From Aurifilum marmelostoma (Eukaryota > Ascomycota > Sordariomycetes > Diaporthales > Cryphonectriaceae), in the NCBI GenBank assembly GCA_027559495.1, contig JAMXSV010000022.1, positions 124,001 through 188,000 of the forward strand: DNA of 64,000 nt, in the 5' to 3' direction. Below, in pieces: positions 12,393 to 23,359 of the stretch. Each line of letters begins with the position of its first letter. Position 1 is the first letter of the stretch. A program made the position numbers and the translations under genes. Below the pieces are notes generated by a model. That model searched no databases and was not told the DNA's origin. It saw nothing but the letters and a program-made list of their open reading frames with translations.

Positions 12393-12398
12393 TTTATA
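12393..12398 (-). promoter_or_regulatory. TATA box of the S10 carboxypeptidase gene
   Basis: TATAAA on the minus strand, about 145 nt upstream of the carboxypeptidase ATG, inside GATATAAAGT. A TGACTCA heptamer (Gcn4/Cpc1 consensus) lies further upstream at 12463-12469; it may be chance. Confidence 0.5.
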
Positions 12399-14233
12399 TC
12401 CCTGCGGCTTGATGATCGCACTCATTGCCTAGAAGGGCACTCCTTCTGATGTATCTACCAATTGACTCAGATAGGTACTGCCCCAGTAGGATTTCTGGAG
12501 TCTCCGACTTGCCCCCATGGATCAGCGGATACGAAAGAAGAGGGCTCGCAATCCCACTCTAGTCTATGATGACATTCCAAAATAGGAAGGTAGATAAATA
12601 ATGCAGTTGCACTTTGGTAATGGTTTACTCAGAAATGGGAGAGTCGGCGTTGCTGTCTAAGTCTCCTTGGCACGCTGTCTGTAAGACGGACGGACTCAAA
12701 GATGTGACCTGTCCCCGGCGATGATGGCATTATGTATCACTAAACTAGCATGGAGTGACTAGGGATCCTTTCGCCTCGCCTCACAATGGATAGTCAAGGT
12801 CGCTGCGTGGATTTCGGGCCCTGCCATGATAAGCGGGCTTACGAGAGGGGGGGATGGGTGGGGGAGGCACAGACTTGAGAAGAAAGTGTGATTCGGAAAT
12901 TAATCACTGGCGCATATTTGGGTCACATCAGCAATCCACGGATCTCCCATCATTACTGCTACTGTACAATCAGTAGGTGCAACACATCGATTCGATCGAT
13001 GTACGGAGTACTGTGTAGGTGGCCAAGAGACTGAGTATCCGTCGCGTTAAACCTGAATACTTTAGGACGAGGCGCTAATTAGCTGGGTGCTAATGCTCTA
13101 CAACAGAAATATAGAAATAAAAAATGCCAGTCCACTTTTTCATGTGGAGTCTGTGAAGTCTTACCCGCCGCCTCGTCTTATCTCGTTCACTCTCCAGAAT
13201 ATTGATGGTGTTAGGTCGAAGCAGGCCAGCGAGATTTATGGGAGCCGGAATAGAAACTGAATGCGAAGGAAATAGCGCTACCAAGAGGAAAGAAAAGAGC
13301 AAAAGAGGCTATCTGGCTGGCAGAGGCCATCTAGGTGAGAGCAGGCGCCTAATCTCAGCGCACAGGTCAGGGCAGTGACTCACTGGCCCTCGCGCAAGTT
13401 TTTGGAAACATTGCTACATAGTGATTGATCATGGAGTGGGGCATTCTGGGGCTACGTTTTCAATATTCTGATCGATATTATGCATATTGTTTACTATTGC
13501 ACCAACGGATAGATCCTATGGGAGATGGCAGATCTGGAGCGTTAATGTCCAGTATAAATTCTCATTTTTGGCCTGTAAGAAAGCAACCTGAAGGGATCCT
13601 TAGTTTTAACTGGACCTTGGATAAAGGTTGACCGCAATGTGATGTTTGTGGGTGCGCACGATCCTTGTGATCAGATTTGGGGATCAATACCCTATGATTC
13701 CCAAACCCAGAATATGTTCATCCTATCTCATTCGTGTTTAGCTCCACATTATGCACGAGAAAGTGATGGGCTCTCTTCCGGGCCTAGTAACAGAAGTTAG
13801 AATACTAACCAAGAACAAATGTTGAGAATCCATGAGCAGTTTGTGAGAATCATAAAATTCAGACGGAAATACAGGGCTAGGTTGTGCATAATTTATTCCG
13901 GGAGATATAGAGCCAAGCACATGGGACCACATGGTTCCCGAACCTTAATTGATCAACATCAGCTCATGACTCAGATATCGAAGATTGACAGAGCATGGAT
14001 AAGCTTGTTACAGCCTCAAAATCATTGAGAGTTATGAAAATTTAAGGACCAAAGACCCTGTGCGTGAGTCTGACCATCAGCTATATAGATCATCATGATG
14101 TCTGGTCACCTAGGACTTGTCGCTTAGCCGCGATGCCCTGTGCTTATTTTCGCAGTTCAGGTGCTATTCTCTTTCACCTCCATGTGTGGCTGCACCTAGA
14201 AAGCTCTTCCTCACTGGGCGTCTCTAGTTATTG

Positions 14234-14265
<32 letters not shown>
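14234..14265. repeat. A32 homopolymer
   Basis: Thirty-two consecutive A, the longest mononucleotide run in the window, in an AT-rich intergenic stretch. It might be a slippage microsatellite or the tail of an old retroposed sequence; no LINE or gene copy is visible beside it. Confidence 0.9.
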
Positions 14266-14268
<3 letters not shown>

Positions 14269-15782
14269 ATAAACAAACCGGTCAGGTCGCATATCGCACA
14301 TATATGTAGGTCAACTTCAGTGACACTTTTCCCTCTTTTCCTATAATTACTACAACTATCTACGTAGCCAGATAGCCAAGACTACGCTGCAGTGCTCATG
14401 TTTCTACATACATCGCATGAGCCAGTTCATCTGTTATCTGCCTTCGTCAGATGGATCTGATCTTGCCATCATAGCTCGGGACCGTTCATAAGTCAGCTGT
14501 TTTCCCTCTTTCGTTCCTTCATCAGAGAAAATCGGGCTAATCTCTGGGAATTCGAGATGAGTGAGTTGACGAGTAAACAATATGTTTGACAGCCACCATA
14601 TGTATCTCGTAGCCTCTAATCACGACGAATATGTGGAGGCAGAACGGAATGATCACTAAGGCGGCTGTTTGGCATTGTTTTTACCTGTTCCGTGATATCC
14701 CTCACCCTCACAGAATTAGGGAGGACGGAATAGGAAGCAATCAAATATTTAACGTGAATTCCCGTTCATTATTGTGAATGTGCTTCATTGACCTCCTGTA
14801 TTCTGAACAAAGGTGGATTAACGTTTCGGCAGGTTACTTCATACTCGCGGGCCTATTAGAGATGCCTGGGCATTTTGGTTGACACATGGGGAGCTCGAGC
14901 GTGGTCACCTCAGAAGCTCCTGAGGAGAGCAAACAACAGTCGTCATGGCTTCGCGTGGATCAGTCTGACCACCGAGGCGCCCGCGTATGCGTCAGGATCT
15001 ACTATGCTTCAGGATGAATTTTAAAAAGCCGTCCATACCAGAGGCAAGCTGAGAATGAGTCCTTTGCACAATGTATTGACCGGCGCGCATGCGCTCGGAA
15101 TTGTGCCTGGACCGAGTAACGTTGCTTGAGGCGACCACTGGACACATTTTCCGCCTGGGAGAATATGACTGCCTGATTCGGTCATCTCGCGTCATTCTCC
15201 AAGGACATTGAAGCAACTACGAAAATGAGGCACCAGCTCTACAGTGGAGTAACAACAAACTTATGAACGTTGCTCGCACCCTTCCACACTGAGAAGGCCA
15301 TTAGTAAGATCACAACCTACTAGAGTATCGTTCATAATAATAGTCTAGTATGTTCTAATTCATCCGAAACACCCCCAAAGGTTATATATACAGACAGAGG
15401 ACTCATCCCAAACGACGCAAGCTCCGCCGACAACCCTACTCACTTTGTGCACGCTGTCCAAGACAGCCGACAGGCGAGCGGATGCAATCGCGACATCGGA
15501 TCTCGCATGCAGTCTGCGACACGCATCTTATATCTTTTGCGGGCCCTTGTTGTGATTCTGGCGAAACGGAGCGGGAGGTTCAAGAATTCATAAGCACGTC
15601 AACGTTGCGCCATTCATGATGCAATCACGCAAAATAGCCGACTTGTCGACTAATAAGACAAAAACCCCGACATCCGGGGCAAAGTGGACATTGAAACGGA
15701 CCCGGATCTTTGATGATGTAGCCCGGCTCGTGAGGGGTACGAGCACAATTGATTACTAGCCTAGCGATTGTTGCTGCTCAGA

Positions 15783-15789
15783 TATATAG
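15783..15789 (+). promoter_or_regulatory. Possible TATA box of the oxygenase gene
   Basis: TATATAG about 130 nt upstream of the ATG at 15915. A second TATATATA-like element lies near 15383, but it is too far upstream to be the obvious choice. Confidence 0.35.
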
Positions 15790-15914
15790 CCAGCTTGTCT
15801 CGAACAGAGGTCCGTGCTCAGATGACTACAATCTCCATATTCTTTCCCCTCCGCAGAATTCCCAAAAGCATTCAAAATACCAAGTGACAGGTTTATACAA
15901 CCACCCCTACCACG

Positions 15915-17309
15915 ATGCCTCACTCCACAGAAGTATTCCAGTACTCGTATGTGCCAGAGACGAAAGAGGATCTCGACTGGGCCGAACGTCAGTTCATCCA
16001 ATGAGAATATGTTTGTTGGTCTGAAAAGCTCGATATCTAATGTTTGAACAGTTCCAAATATCGATCTTTCCAAATATGGTACTCCTGAAGGCACCGCGGA
16101 GCTGGCTCAGCAGCTCATCGAGGCTGTCAGGACCAAGGGGTTCTTCTACGTGACCAACTTTGGCATTCCCCAGGAGAAGGTCGACAGGCAGTTCGCCCTC
16201 GGCAATGCCTTCTACAACCTTCCTCTTGAGGAGAAGAAGAAGTACCAGCCTGACCTTGACTCTGGCGATTACAACGGCTACAGACCTGGAGGCCGACGCC
16301 TGCTGAGCGGTGGTGTATATGACAAGACTGAAGTGTGGAACATGGCCAGTGAGTGACGAGACGACAATGCTTACATACATCGAACACCAATTACTGACGA
16401 AGCATGGACTCCCAACTGCAGCTAAGGATGGCCACATCACCCAGCCAATTCCTCAGATCTTGAAGGACAATCTGGACGAAATTGAAGCTTTCGCAAAGGT
16501 ACGTAGGCCGCTTCATTATCCTCAAAAGTCAAATGAGGATTATCTTCATTCTTACATACAGTGTTTCGATCATAGGAACTCCACGACAAGGTTCTAGATC
16601 CTCTCAACACTCTGATTGCACTTGCTCTTGAGCTCCCACCTGACTTCTTCACCAAAGTCCACCGGTGGGATGTACACGATGAGTCGCACCTGCGGTACAT
16701 GAAGTACGGCAAATTCTCCGAGGATGAGATCTCCAGGCTCTCGGACGGGCTGTGGTCGCCGGGCCACACGGACTTGGGAACCATCACGTTGCTCTTCCGA
16801 CAGCCCGTCGCAGCGTTGCAAATCAAGGACCACAAGACAGGAGAGTGGAAGTGGGCAAAGCCTCTCGACGGTAGCCTTACTGTGAACACGTGTGATGCGC
16901 TGAGCTTCCTCACGGGCGGCTATATCAAGTCGACCATTCACCGCGTGTCGCTTCCGCCCAAGGACCAGAGACACGTGGACCGTCTGGGCCTGTTGTATTT
17001 TGCCAGGCCTCAGAATGATCTGACTCTCAGCACAATTGATTCGCCGGTGTTGAAGAGGGAGGGCTTCACCCAGAACGAGTTCGAGAGAGGAGGACACAGA
17101 GTGCCCACCATGGGAGGTAAGAAAAGTCGCGTCATTTTTTTTATTTAAAAAGAACTGCTGTTGCGACGAAAAGCATAGGCTGACTGACCGTATATGTTCT
17201 AGAATTCACCACCCTCAAGCAAAAATGGCAGCAGGGTAAGATCAAGAGCTATGCTGAGACGGACGGGCAAGAAATCCTTCCAGGCTTTACTGGACGCCGT
17301 TATAACTAA
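15915..17309 (+). CDS. IPNS-like 2-oxoglutarate/Fe(II)-dependent dioxygenase
   Basis: Five exons: 15915-15987, 16052-16348, 16422-16498, 16576-17116 and 17203-17309. All introns are short with good GTNNGT donors and YAG acceptors. The product is 364 residues. The N-terminal part has LPNIDLSKYG and KGFFYVTNFGIP, typical of the DIOX_N domain. The jelly-roll domain carries the iron ligands His213 and Asp215 in WSPGHTDLGTITLL and His271 in STIHRVSLPP. Arg285 in DRLGLLYFARP is placed like the 2-oxoglutarate-binding arginine, but the triad reads R-L-G rather than the usual R-x-S. Such enzymes hydroxylate, desaturate or close rings on small molecules using O2 and 2-oxoglutarate. This type occurs in secondary metabolism and in plant-hormone or flavonoid-like conversions, and the substrate cannot be predicted here. 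No biosynthetic gene cluster is visible around it. No signal peptide, so likely cytosolic. Confidence 0.9.
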
Positions 17310-18942
17310 GGAACAAGAGAGAAGGAGTCTTCTCAGCACTTTTATTCGGACCTCTTACGCCACTCGTTTCGAGCAATTGTAAGGATGGTACACTCAACAA
17401 TTAAAAAGCCCCTGGTCCTAGTATATGCCCTTGTGTGAGGAATTTTCGACATCATCAACATCAATTTCATGATTATTACCGCGATACTTTGAAACCACTC
17501 TCACATTGAAACCAAGGGGGGAAACACCAGCGTTCTTGATCGGGTGGGTGGAAGTTGCCGGATCTAGGATGTTACATAAATATTGAAGATCCTCTTTTCA
17601 TTATCCTTACCTGGAACCCATCTCGTGGAGCTCGTGTTCCATACTTGAAAGCCACTGGACCTAATTGTCGCCCCTTGCGTCGCAAACTTGGCGCATCGCC
17701 TCGTCCTATCGGGCTCTCCGTCGAGACTAGAGGTTCCTAGCTTGTTTCTGCCCCCGAAAGTCGGTAGCAAGGGCCTCTTGAATGTTCACTAGATGGACAC
17801 GGATCATGCTGTTTGTATTCGCTCCGACTCTGTTAACAGTCTTAGAATTTTTGCTTTGTGTGACCTGGCCTCTACACACAATTACAACATAATCATTGGA
17901 CGGTACAGAGTAAATACAACTCAGGCATGTTGAACAGTGTAGTACAGTAATCAATCCTCGAATTACAACGCCATGCACTCGTAAAATGGATATTTGCTTG
18001 TTTCCAGTAAAATTGGTTTAGAGGATATTACTGTGTATCTAGGAGTCTTTTTTTAAGACGCCCGGGCTGGAGCAAACCCTCGCGGACAGACACAAGACCC
18101 ACAAGCTAAGTGTCCATCAAGCATCGTCATCCCTGATATTGCCTTGAAAAAGCCGGAGCCTGGATTTGCGGCACCGCTATGTGAAAGAGTCACGGTATCC
18201 GCAAGCAGGGTGTCGGCGGGCCCCTAATGCAAGATAACAAGCCTGCAAGCTGCGGAACAAGCCGAATCGCAGCACACCCGGGTTTTGGGGGCGGTAGTAA
18301 CGCACCTGCTGACGACTGCGGACGGACGGGCGACTCGCAGATGCCTCGGGAAGAGAAAGAAAGCCTTGGTTGTCGTGCGAGTACGTGCATAAAGACCTGC
18401 CCAGGTGGTGACAGAGCAATACTCTTTCAGGCAGGTGGACCCCCTTGTTCGATTTATGCTCAGCCTGAGCCAGCCAGAATTCCCTGGCAGGTGATGGTAC
18501 TCCCGCCGCGCCAGGCAGCGTAATTAGAGCATAGGAGACTCAGACAGAGACGCCAACAACCCTGATACCCACGACCTCCCCCCTCTGGATCTCCTTGGAT
18601 GTCCCATGGCGTGTAGGATGGCCGCGGGGTGTCCCTTGGATGTGCCCGCGCTCCGTCATTCAGAATATGCGCCGCTATTTAAGAGCGAGATTTCGCGGGT
18701 CCACCTTTTCCTTACGAATCCTTCATGTTTTTGTGAAACCCCCGCGCTTTCGACGAGACGAGTGCTGTCTGGCCCCCCGCCCTCTTCGTCCTTGTGAGAT
18801 CCGGTTGTAATTAGAAGGTTTTAACCCCCATGTGGGCATTCTTTTCCATGCGGTTATTTCTCTTTGAATACGGTCTCTGGTGACCGCCATAGTCGTAGTC
18901 GTCGCGACACGGTCACGACGAGTGGCCGCGGGTCCGCCACGT
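17310..18942. other. Intergenic region upstream of the seven-helix protein gene
   Basis: 1.6 kb with no recognised gene. It should hold the 3' end of the oxygenase transcript and the promoter of the next gene. Open frames around 18177-18523 run on both strands at once and look like GC-driven artefacts. Confidence 0.5.
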
Positions 18943-21173
18943 ATGGCTCAACTGCCAGCTGGAGCAAGAGGCGCCGCCATCGCCATCTTGGTGTACTCTT
19001 TCATATGTCTCCTGTGCAATATTCTCATGCTCTGGTTACTTCGGACAAGTCGACAAACATTTAGCCGTGCGTATACATCAACAAAAACACCCTCCCCATC
19101 CCCTTCCTCTCGTGTGCCTTTCCCAGTCAAACTCGCAGTTACCGGAGGCTTTTCTACAAGCCCGCCCACCTCTAATGCAACAGAGCACAGAGGATCACTG
19201 GGGATTGACACATCTGGATACTGACTCGTGTTTTGCTAATGGTATCTTTGGCGTCAAAAGACATTGGACTGATATGTATAGCTACACTTTTCTGTGTCTG
19301 TGCCAATATTGCACAACAGATTAACGATCATCTGTCAGTATTAGGCGTCGACAACAAGAAACAAAGGCATCTCGGTATACATATTGATTATCAGTGCAGA
19401 TATTGGGTGGATGTGATGACCGCGAGATTCCTGAATGTCAAAGCGCATGAAGGCAATCCAATGCTTGTCGCCAGCAACGGGTATACAGGGCTGGACCTTT
19501 ACCTGTGGTCTATCAGTCAGTCTATTTATTTCTTTCTTTCCCTTGTTCACATGATTTGAATATCGTCGCTCTCGATTTTGTAGATGAGGAGGAGGGGCCA
19601 ACAAAGGTGATACGCTTGCTCACCGCTTCTGTAGGATATTGCAGCGAGACCGTCGCGGCTGGACTGGGCTGTTTCTGGTACGTTGTCATCGTGATGGGTC
19701 ATGTATCTTCGCCATTATTCAGTATTATTGTCATTTGTACTTGACTGACCGACCTTCCAGGGCTCTTTCTTTGACTCAAGCAGTCTATGACTTTTCCAGC
19801 TCGGCAAATTGGGTCTTGATTAACCGGTGTGGAAAGGTGTTATCAAGTAATTAAGCCATTCTCAACTTCCACCATGACGCCGTCTTCTCTCCCAAATTGG
19901 GCAATTTTCCCTTTCTTTCCCATACTTGAAAGTGTCCGAAGACTTTGGCCTGTGAGGCTGATGCACTTGTTCTCTACCAGTCATTCTTCCAATCATCTTT
20001 ATGATTTTATGCCATCTTGACGCGGTACAACGATCAGAGCCCCTATTCTTTTTCCTACTGGACGTTCTATGTAAGTGCTACCATTCATACCTCTTCATTC
20101 ACGGCATTTCCCCAACCAGAAAAGATTTAGCCTTTCATTACATCCTCGAGAATTGCCTCGCTAATCTGTGTGTATTCATCGTTGAAAACAGTCTTCGGTT
20201 TCGTCGCAGGCGGGGCTGCTGGCCTCTTGGCAATATTGATAAAGTATATCCAGACTCGGAGGGAACTCAAATCATGGGAGGTCGCAACATATGTCGACGG
20301 GCACACGACGTGGCGGAGTTTCAGGCTCGATGATGATGTACCTGTCGGGGCTATGCCTCCACCACCGCACGCCACGGGTATATACGATAACTGGCTCCTG
20401 ACACGGTTCTCGGTTGCCTTTATCTTCATGTGGTCAGTGATTGCATCTTGTCCTATTCCCTTTTCTGTTCCTTTTTTTCCTCCTCCTACAATACCTCGGG
20501 GCTACTGCTGCTCTGCTCCTCTAAGCTTCACTCATGCAACACATTGTTAACAGCACAACTGAATCACAGCGTCTTTGAACTGGACACTGTTATCATCCAA
20601 ATCACAGGGCAAAAGAGCATCGACAGAGAGGCTGCACGTCTTCAGCCAGACCTGAGCGCCGGTCACGCCAAATCCACCTTTGCCCTCTTCATCCCGAGCG
20701 CCTTTGCAAGTCTGCTCGCCCTCTTCACATTCGGCACCACCAAACACTTCCGCGACACTATCTACCGGACCTTTGTGCCAAGGAGGTGGCAGCGCAAGCC
20801 AGTCGACCGAGAGTCCCTGACACCAGCGCCGCCGCCACCGCCGCCTGCGTCCGCGCAGGACAACTGGAACACGAGCACAGGAGATCTGGCACGGCGGTTC
20901 GGAGACAGGGGGAGCTGGGCGGACGGGATCAGACATGTGAGCGGGGGCATTGCGCTCCAGGAACTAAGAAGTCCTCGTGAGAATGGTACGGCCCGGAATA
21001 GAGGCAGCAGCCGCAACAGTGCTTTGCGTAACAGCGGCATCATCCAGGAACAATCTTCTGGTGGTGATGGCAGTGCTATTGCTGCTTCTGGGAAGAGAGA
21101 GAGCGCCAACACTGTGTTGAAGGGGGCTCGCAGTCCATCGCCTCTCCCGAACGAAACCACATATCCCATATAG
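18943..21173 (+). CDS. Seven-transmembrane protein with receptor-like layout
   Basis: I assembled seven exons: 18943-19066, 19261-19515, 19584-19677, 19761-19846, 19981-20070, 20192-20432 and 20570-21173. Each junction keeps phase and the product is 497 residues. Hydrophobic segments lie at about residues 12-34 (AAIAILVYSFICLLCNILML), 43-61, 148-170, 183-200, 207-240, 284-301 and 331-351. There is no signal peptide. The loop between helices 2 and 3 is long (about 85 residues), as is the one between 5 and 6. Helix 7 ends LFTFGTTKHFRDTIYRTFVP, resembling the start of a cytoplasmic tail behind the last helix of fungal receptors. The tail of about 140 residues has a polyproline run (PAPPPPPPAS) and Ser/Asn-rich sequence. 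I do not recognise a named family: it lacks a CFEM domain, so it is not an obvious PTH11. Intron 1 (194 nt) and the exon 4 donor (GTAATT) are the least certain points. Function unknown; a plasma-membrane sensor is an inference from topology. Confidence 0.68.
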
Positions 21174-21514
21174 CGCTGATTTGTCAATCACAGCTGGATT
21201 ACCAACACCTACCTCGCTTTTGAAGGTGATATAGAGGAATTCTTAGTAGGCTAAATGTATACGATGGAGTTCAAAGGTATAGAGTTGTTCACCCCAGAAA
21301 GTATATATGTTCGGACGACTGAAAAGCTAAGACCTTCCCAGATCTTCTTCAACGTCAAGACACGTGGCGGTATTGCCAGTGTTGTCTGTATACTTGCTTT
21401 AGACCCTGCTGCCTCGAGCAGCAGGGCAATGGACAAGTAGTTACGAGTTCCTTGAACTGATGATTGTTATAGATGACGAGCACAAAAGTAAAACCTTTTC
21501 ATCTGTAAAGCCAT

Positions 21515-21548
21515 CCTGGCACAAGCTGCCTGGCACAAGCTGCCTGGC
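21515..21548. repeat. 14-nt tandem repeat, 2.4 copies
   Basis: CCTGGCACAAGCTG is repeated perfectly twice (21515-21528, 21529-21542), followed by CCTGGC of a third copy. Confidence 0.85.
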
Positions 21549-22360
21549 CATGCTCGTTTTGCCCCTCCGCACTTAGCAGGAACACATCTCTGCAGGTTTA
21601 TGCACACATCGAAAGCACCAGCCAAGCCATTTACAGTGGCAGCATACGTGCAACTCATTCCAGGAAACAGATCACAGCAACGAGGAGTCACCAAATCCAG
21701 ACAAGCCCGGCATGCATTGATCACTCATAGCGAGGATCGCGCAGCAAGGTTCTCATTAGGCACATCGCGAGGTGTGATTGGAGGTTTTCCGGTAGTAAGC
21801 CAAGCCTCGCTCTCGTTCTCTATAGCGGACCATTCGTGCCACGTAAGTAGTTGGGCATCCCTGATGGAGCATACACGTTGCAATGGAGGCTAGTTACGGT
21901 AGCCCTCTTCTCCAGTCTTGTCTGGTATGTTGAGTCCTGACAGGCTACCATATATCATTGCACGGTAGTAGTATTGGATGCTGGTGGTGGGGGATTGGAA
22001 CTCTGCAGGGCAGCAAACCCAGATGGCTGTTTGTCCACACCACACTGCATGCTCAATGCCACCAGGTAAGGTTTGAAGCGCAGATCAATGTTGGGGACAA
22101 GCCTCGATTCCTTTTTTGTTGAACACAACTCCAAAAAGCCAAGACGTGAAGACCCGGACAAGCAAGCAGAGAGTTCTCCTGATTCGATACCCAAACGAAA
22201 CACCCCACGGAAGACTAATCCAATTGTCAGCCCCTGGATTGGTTACGATATTATGATTATGCGATGATGGAACCCTTGGGGACATCCAACAAACATCGCA
22301 ATCCGTGGTAGGTCGAGAAAGGCTATCATTGTGCCGTACATACGATGCTGAGCTGGCTTC

Positions 22361-22379
22361 ATCATCATCATCATCATCA
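22361..22379. repeat. ATC trinucleotide microsatellite
   Basis: About six uninterrupted ATC units, followed by a slightly imperfect continuation. Confidence 0.85.
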
Positions 22380-22631
22380 ACATCATTACCAGCACCTTGC
22401 AGACTCTGGGCCCGATGCCTAGGGGGAAACTCGCACGCGGTGCATATACACCCTGTTATAAAAGAGTGACTATGAAGCTTGATTCCATCTATCTAGGCTA
22501 TCTAGAGGTTGAAGAGGAGGTTTATTTATCTTTGAACGATCGTGAAAAGGCCTCAATTAGTTGAGGAATAAATCCCTCGGTCCGTGTGCATCAAACGCCT
22601 TCTGATGCCCTCGTCGTTTGGAGAGGGCGAC

Positions 22632-22658
22632 GATCGTGACGATCGTGAAGATCGTGCC
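22632..22658. repeat. 9-nt tandem repeat, three copies
   Basis: GATCGTGAC, GATCGTGAA and GATCGTGCC follow one another directly; the palindromic CGATCG core recurs in the array. Confidence 0.8.
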
Positions 22659-22945
22659 TTATTCATCAACACACCCCGCCCCCTCACCCATGCGTATATG
22701 CATGCATACATAAGGGACGTACATACACACCGGTTGCGAAGTGGCTTTGATACTATCATCCATGGTATGACATCAGATCCTCCAAGTCAGCCCACCAAGG
22801 TCCCGAATGGGCCAAGAAGCAGGTTGCTGTAGAAAGAGGGTGCGTGCCGGTGTGAGTGTGGGTGCGTGCCTGGCTCTGTTCTCACCTGCATGCCGTAGCG
22901 CAGCCAGACTTTCTTCCAAGCTTTTCATCTCTCTTCCTCTCTTAT

Positions 22946-22966
22946 ACACACACACACACACACACA
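22946..22966. repeat. AC dinucleotide microsatellite
   Basis: An uninterrupted AC run of about 21 nt within a pyrimidine-rich stretch. Confidence 0.85.
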
Positions 22967-23343
22967 ACCTCTCTCTTCCTTAACACCCTTTTCCAAGCTC
23001 GATTAGGGCTTCTCTCTGTGTGGCCAAGAGCGGTGGGATCGAATCACAATTGACCACGACCCCCCATCACGCCAGGGGCCGGGCCGAGCTAATGCAAGGG
23101 ACAACACAATCCAGGGAGTGCCTGAAAATCATCGATTTCTAATGGAAAGCTTGCTCCTCATCTCCGTTCATGGAAAGCTTGCTGCTCACCTCCTAGAGTG
23201 GGCGGCCGAGCACTTCTTGGTCTACGTACATTCGACACATGCCGGGCGTAAGTGAGCGACCAGAGAGTCAAGGTCAGAGAGAGTAGGGGAAAGAGATAGA
23301 GATGGAGAGAGGTGAGAGAAAAGAGAGGTGAATACGAAGAAGA

Positions 23344-23359
23344 GGGGGGGGGGGGGGGG
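23344..23359. repeat. G16 homopolymer ending a purine-rich tract
   Basis: Sixteen consecutive G close a mostly purine stretch that starts near 23275, giving strong purine/pyrimidine strand asymmetry over about 85 nt. Confidence 0.9.

Larger units (their letters stand above)
12249..15914. other. Long intergenic region between the carboxypeptidase and the oxygenase
   Basis: No gene recognised in 3.7 kb. The left end is the carboxypeptidase promoter and the right end the oxygenase promoter. The middle (about 12.9-15.4 kb) is visibly more AT-rich than the coding regions and contains a run of 32 A at 14234-14265. Frames on opposite strands overlap between 13738 and 14028 without any motif. Confidence 0.55.

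Noticed and set aside
12463..12469. TGACTCA site upstream of the carboxypeptidase gene as a real regulatory site
   Set aside because: A seven-base consensus is expected several times by chance in 64 kb, and there is no functional reason to favour it here. It is only mentioned beside the TATA box.
21467..21724. Cysteine-rich 85-codon minus frame that could be a small secreted protein
   Set aside because: No signal peptide, includes the 14-nt tandem repeat, and no disulfide-type spacing pattern is recognisable.
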